Source of the DNA: Oceanirhabdus sp. W0125-5
Lineage (GTDB): Bacteria > Bacillota > Clostridia > Clostridiales > Clostridiaceae
DNA length: 64,000 nucleotides
Reading direction: 5' to 3'
Assembly (NCBI RefSeq): GCF_027938815.1
Contig: NZ_CP115913.1
Span: 5,676,001 to 5,740,000, forward strand
Part shown: in pieces, positions 62,932 through 64,000 of the stretch
Numbering within the stretch: position 1 is the first letter of the stretch
Layout: each line of letters opens with the position of its first letter
Translations under genes and position numbers: made by a program
The notes under the pieces: generated by a model
Told to the model about the DNA's origin: nothing
What the model saw: only the letters and a program-made list of their open reading frames with translations
Databases searched by the model: none

Positions 62932-63645
62932 TTAAGGCTTTACTCCAATGTGTAAAGCCGCTGCTCCACCTGCATAAGACTTTACTTTTACTTGAGCAAA
63001 CCCTACTTTTTTGAATAAATCTTTTAATTCCTTTTTACTTAAAAATTTTTCAGTTGAATCATTAAGCCATTGATATTCTTTCTTATGTTTTGAAAATACT
63101 TGTCCCATTATTGGCATAATATATTTGAAATATAACCAATATAACTGTTTATATACTGGTATTGTTGGATGTGATGTATCTAAACATGCAACTTTCCCTC
63201 CAGGCTTTACAACCCTCATCATTTCACTAATAACCTGTTCATAATCAGGAGTATTTCTTAATCCAAATCCTATAGTTACATTATCAAATGTATTATCATC
63301 AAAAGGTAACTTCATAGCATTTCCATGTACAAACTCAACATTATCTAACATAAGTATTTCCTTTTTATACTCTGCTACAGATAACATATTTTCTGAAAAA
63401 TCTAATCCAATAACTGAAATTTTTCCATCAGTTTTCTTTGATAACATAATACTAAAATCACCTGTACCACAACACACATCCAATATCTTAGAGTCATCTC
63501 CTATATTCAGCTGCTTTATTGTATTTTGCTTCCACCTCTTGTGCATGTTAAAACTAATAATATTATTTAATTTATCATAATCATTTGATATACTTTGAAA
63601 AACCTCGTACACTTTTTCTTGTTTATTAAACTGTTTTTTAGTCAT
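62932..63645 (-). CDS. menG: demethylmenaquinone methyltransferase
   Basis: The 237-residue protein of the UbiE/MenG family has VYEVFQSISNDYDKLNNIISF, SAM motif ILDVCCGTGDFSIMLS, NAMKLPFDDNTFDNVTIGFGLRN and a final SYAGGAAALHIGVKP. It adds the last methyl group in menaquinone synthesis. It lies between menA and tatC in one minus-strand run, which links quinone supply to the dehalogenase system. Confidence 0.93.
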   Translation of the reverse strand: MTKKQFNKQEKVYEVFQSISNDYDKLNNIISFNMHKRWKQNTIKQLNIGDDSKILDVCCGTGDFSIMLSKKTDGKISVIGLDFSENMLSVAEYKKEILMLDNVEFVHGNAMKLPFDDNTFDNVTIGFGLRNTPDYEQVISEMMRVVKPGGKVACLDTSHPTIPVYKQLYWLYFKYIMPIMGQVFSKHKKEYQWLNDSTEKFLSKKELKDLFKKVGFAQVKVKSYAGGAAALHIGVKP

Positions 63646-63649
63646 ATTA

Positions 63650-64000
63650 TTATATACCTGCCTTAAATATGATTGATATTAATAACCCCATAATTACAGC
63701 TAAGTGATACTTCACTCCCACTTTACCTATAAGCCCCATAGTTCTCCCTTTTGTTTTAATACTCTTCTCATATGATAAAAAATCAGTTATACATTTATAT
63801 GGAAATATTAAAAGAACAATAGCACAAACAATTATTGGATAAAGACCCAAAAATACTAAAACACCTGTTAAGATGAGTACCAACATAACATTAAAAACCC
63901 ACAGTTTCTCAGCATTTCTTCTTCCTATTATTATAGGTAATGTCCTTCTGCCTGCCTCTTTATCTCCATCTAAATCACTCAAATTATTAGAAAGTAGAAT
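63650..64000 (-). CDS. menA: 1,4-dihydroxy-2-naphthoate prenyltransferase, C-terminal part (5' end outside)
   Basis: The open frame enters from the window edge and reads ILLSNNLSDLDGDKEAGRRTLPIIIG, the second Asp-rich motif of the UbiA/MenA family, followed by membrane helices. MenA attaches the isoprenoid tail to the naphthoate ring. The adjacent menG supports MenA over other UbiA enzymes. Only about 117 residues are visible. Confidence 0.85.
   Translation of the reverse strand: MLLSNNLSDLDGDKEAGRRTLPIIIGRRNAEKLWVFNVMLVLILTGVLVFLGLYPIIVCAIVLLIFPYKCITDFLSYEKSIKTKGRTMGLIGKVGVKYHLAVIMGLLISIIFKAGI

Noticed and set aside
52278..64000. A cobalamin riboswitch near the corrinoid-dependent dehalogenases
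   Set aside because: I looked for the B12-box type conserved segments in the leaders and saw none; no corrinoid gene lies in the window.
1..64000. tRNA or rRNA genes
   Set aside because: No cloverleaf with a TTCRA loop and CCA-type end, and no rRNA segment, was seen in the intergenic regions I read; the four-armed repeat core lacks tRNA landmarks.

Overview
The window is low-GC DNA with strong AGGAGG ribosome sites and compact minus-strand and plus-strand operons. It looks like a Clostridium (Firmicutes) chromosome: DUF58/MoxR genes, ABC-2 transporters, lantibiotic-type two-component systems, and preQ1 and ZTP riboswitches in clostridial settings. I cannot name a species. I see no tRNA, rRNA or CRISPR.

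Layout. 1-5.1 kb: the start of a DEAD-box RNA helicase, two lipoproteins and an OmpR-type two-component system. 5.3-7.3 kb: an LTA-synthase-like sulfatase. 7.6-13.9 kb: a moxR-DUF58-DUF4129 operon whose DUF58-DUF4129 pair is duplicated together with a dispersed repeat. 14.1-22.1 kb: a double GNAT protein, a BcrAB-like ABC system with a two-component system, and a second ABC system with a MerR regulator. 22.2-28.3 kb: a Cys-rich peptide, adenosine deaminase, a GH42 beta-galactosidase and a two-metal-site M28 peptidase. 28.9-32.2 kb: a small accessory island with a secreted toxin-like protein, a leucine-rich-repeat candidate immunity protein, a truncated gene and a decayed IS256-type transposase. 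32.2-38.7 kb: an FtsX-type ABC exporter behind a TetR-like operator, an HD protein, and a MATE pump with its MarR regulator and three identical 15-bp boxes.

39.0-43.3 kb is a queuosine-precursor operon (queD, queE, folE, queC) under a preQ1-I riboswitch. It has no queF. Its first two genes are an HgdB/double-cubane-type protein and its ATP-dependent HgdC-type activator, which makes them candidates for a missing reductive step. 47.5-49.6 kb is a ZTP riboswitch controlling a stand-alone PurO-type IMP cyclohydrolase and a stand-alone AICAR formyltransferase.

52.2-64.0 kb is a complete organohalide-respiration module. It has two Tat-exported reductive dehalogenases (rdhA) with their membrane anchors (rdhB), an FMN-binding RdhC/NosR-type membrane protein, a PceT-like trigger factor, three tatA copies, tatC, two XRE-TPR regulators, and the menaquinone genes menG and menA. 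A palindrome related to TGACTATAGTCA, repeated at 19-20 bp spacing, lies in the control regions of all three rdh transcription units. An unlisted 38-residue membrane peptide overlaps the end of rdhC.

Scattered through the window are five full and two partial copies of a roughly 235-bp intergenic repeat. Its core can fold into a gap-free four-way junction, and the copies show compensatory changes.
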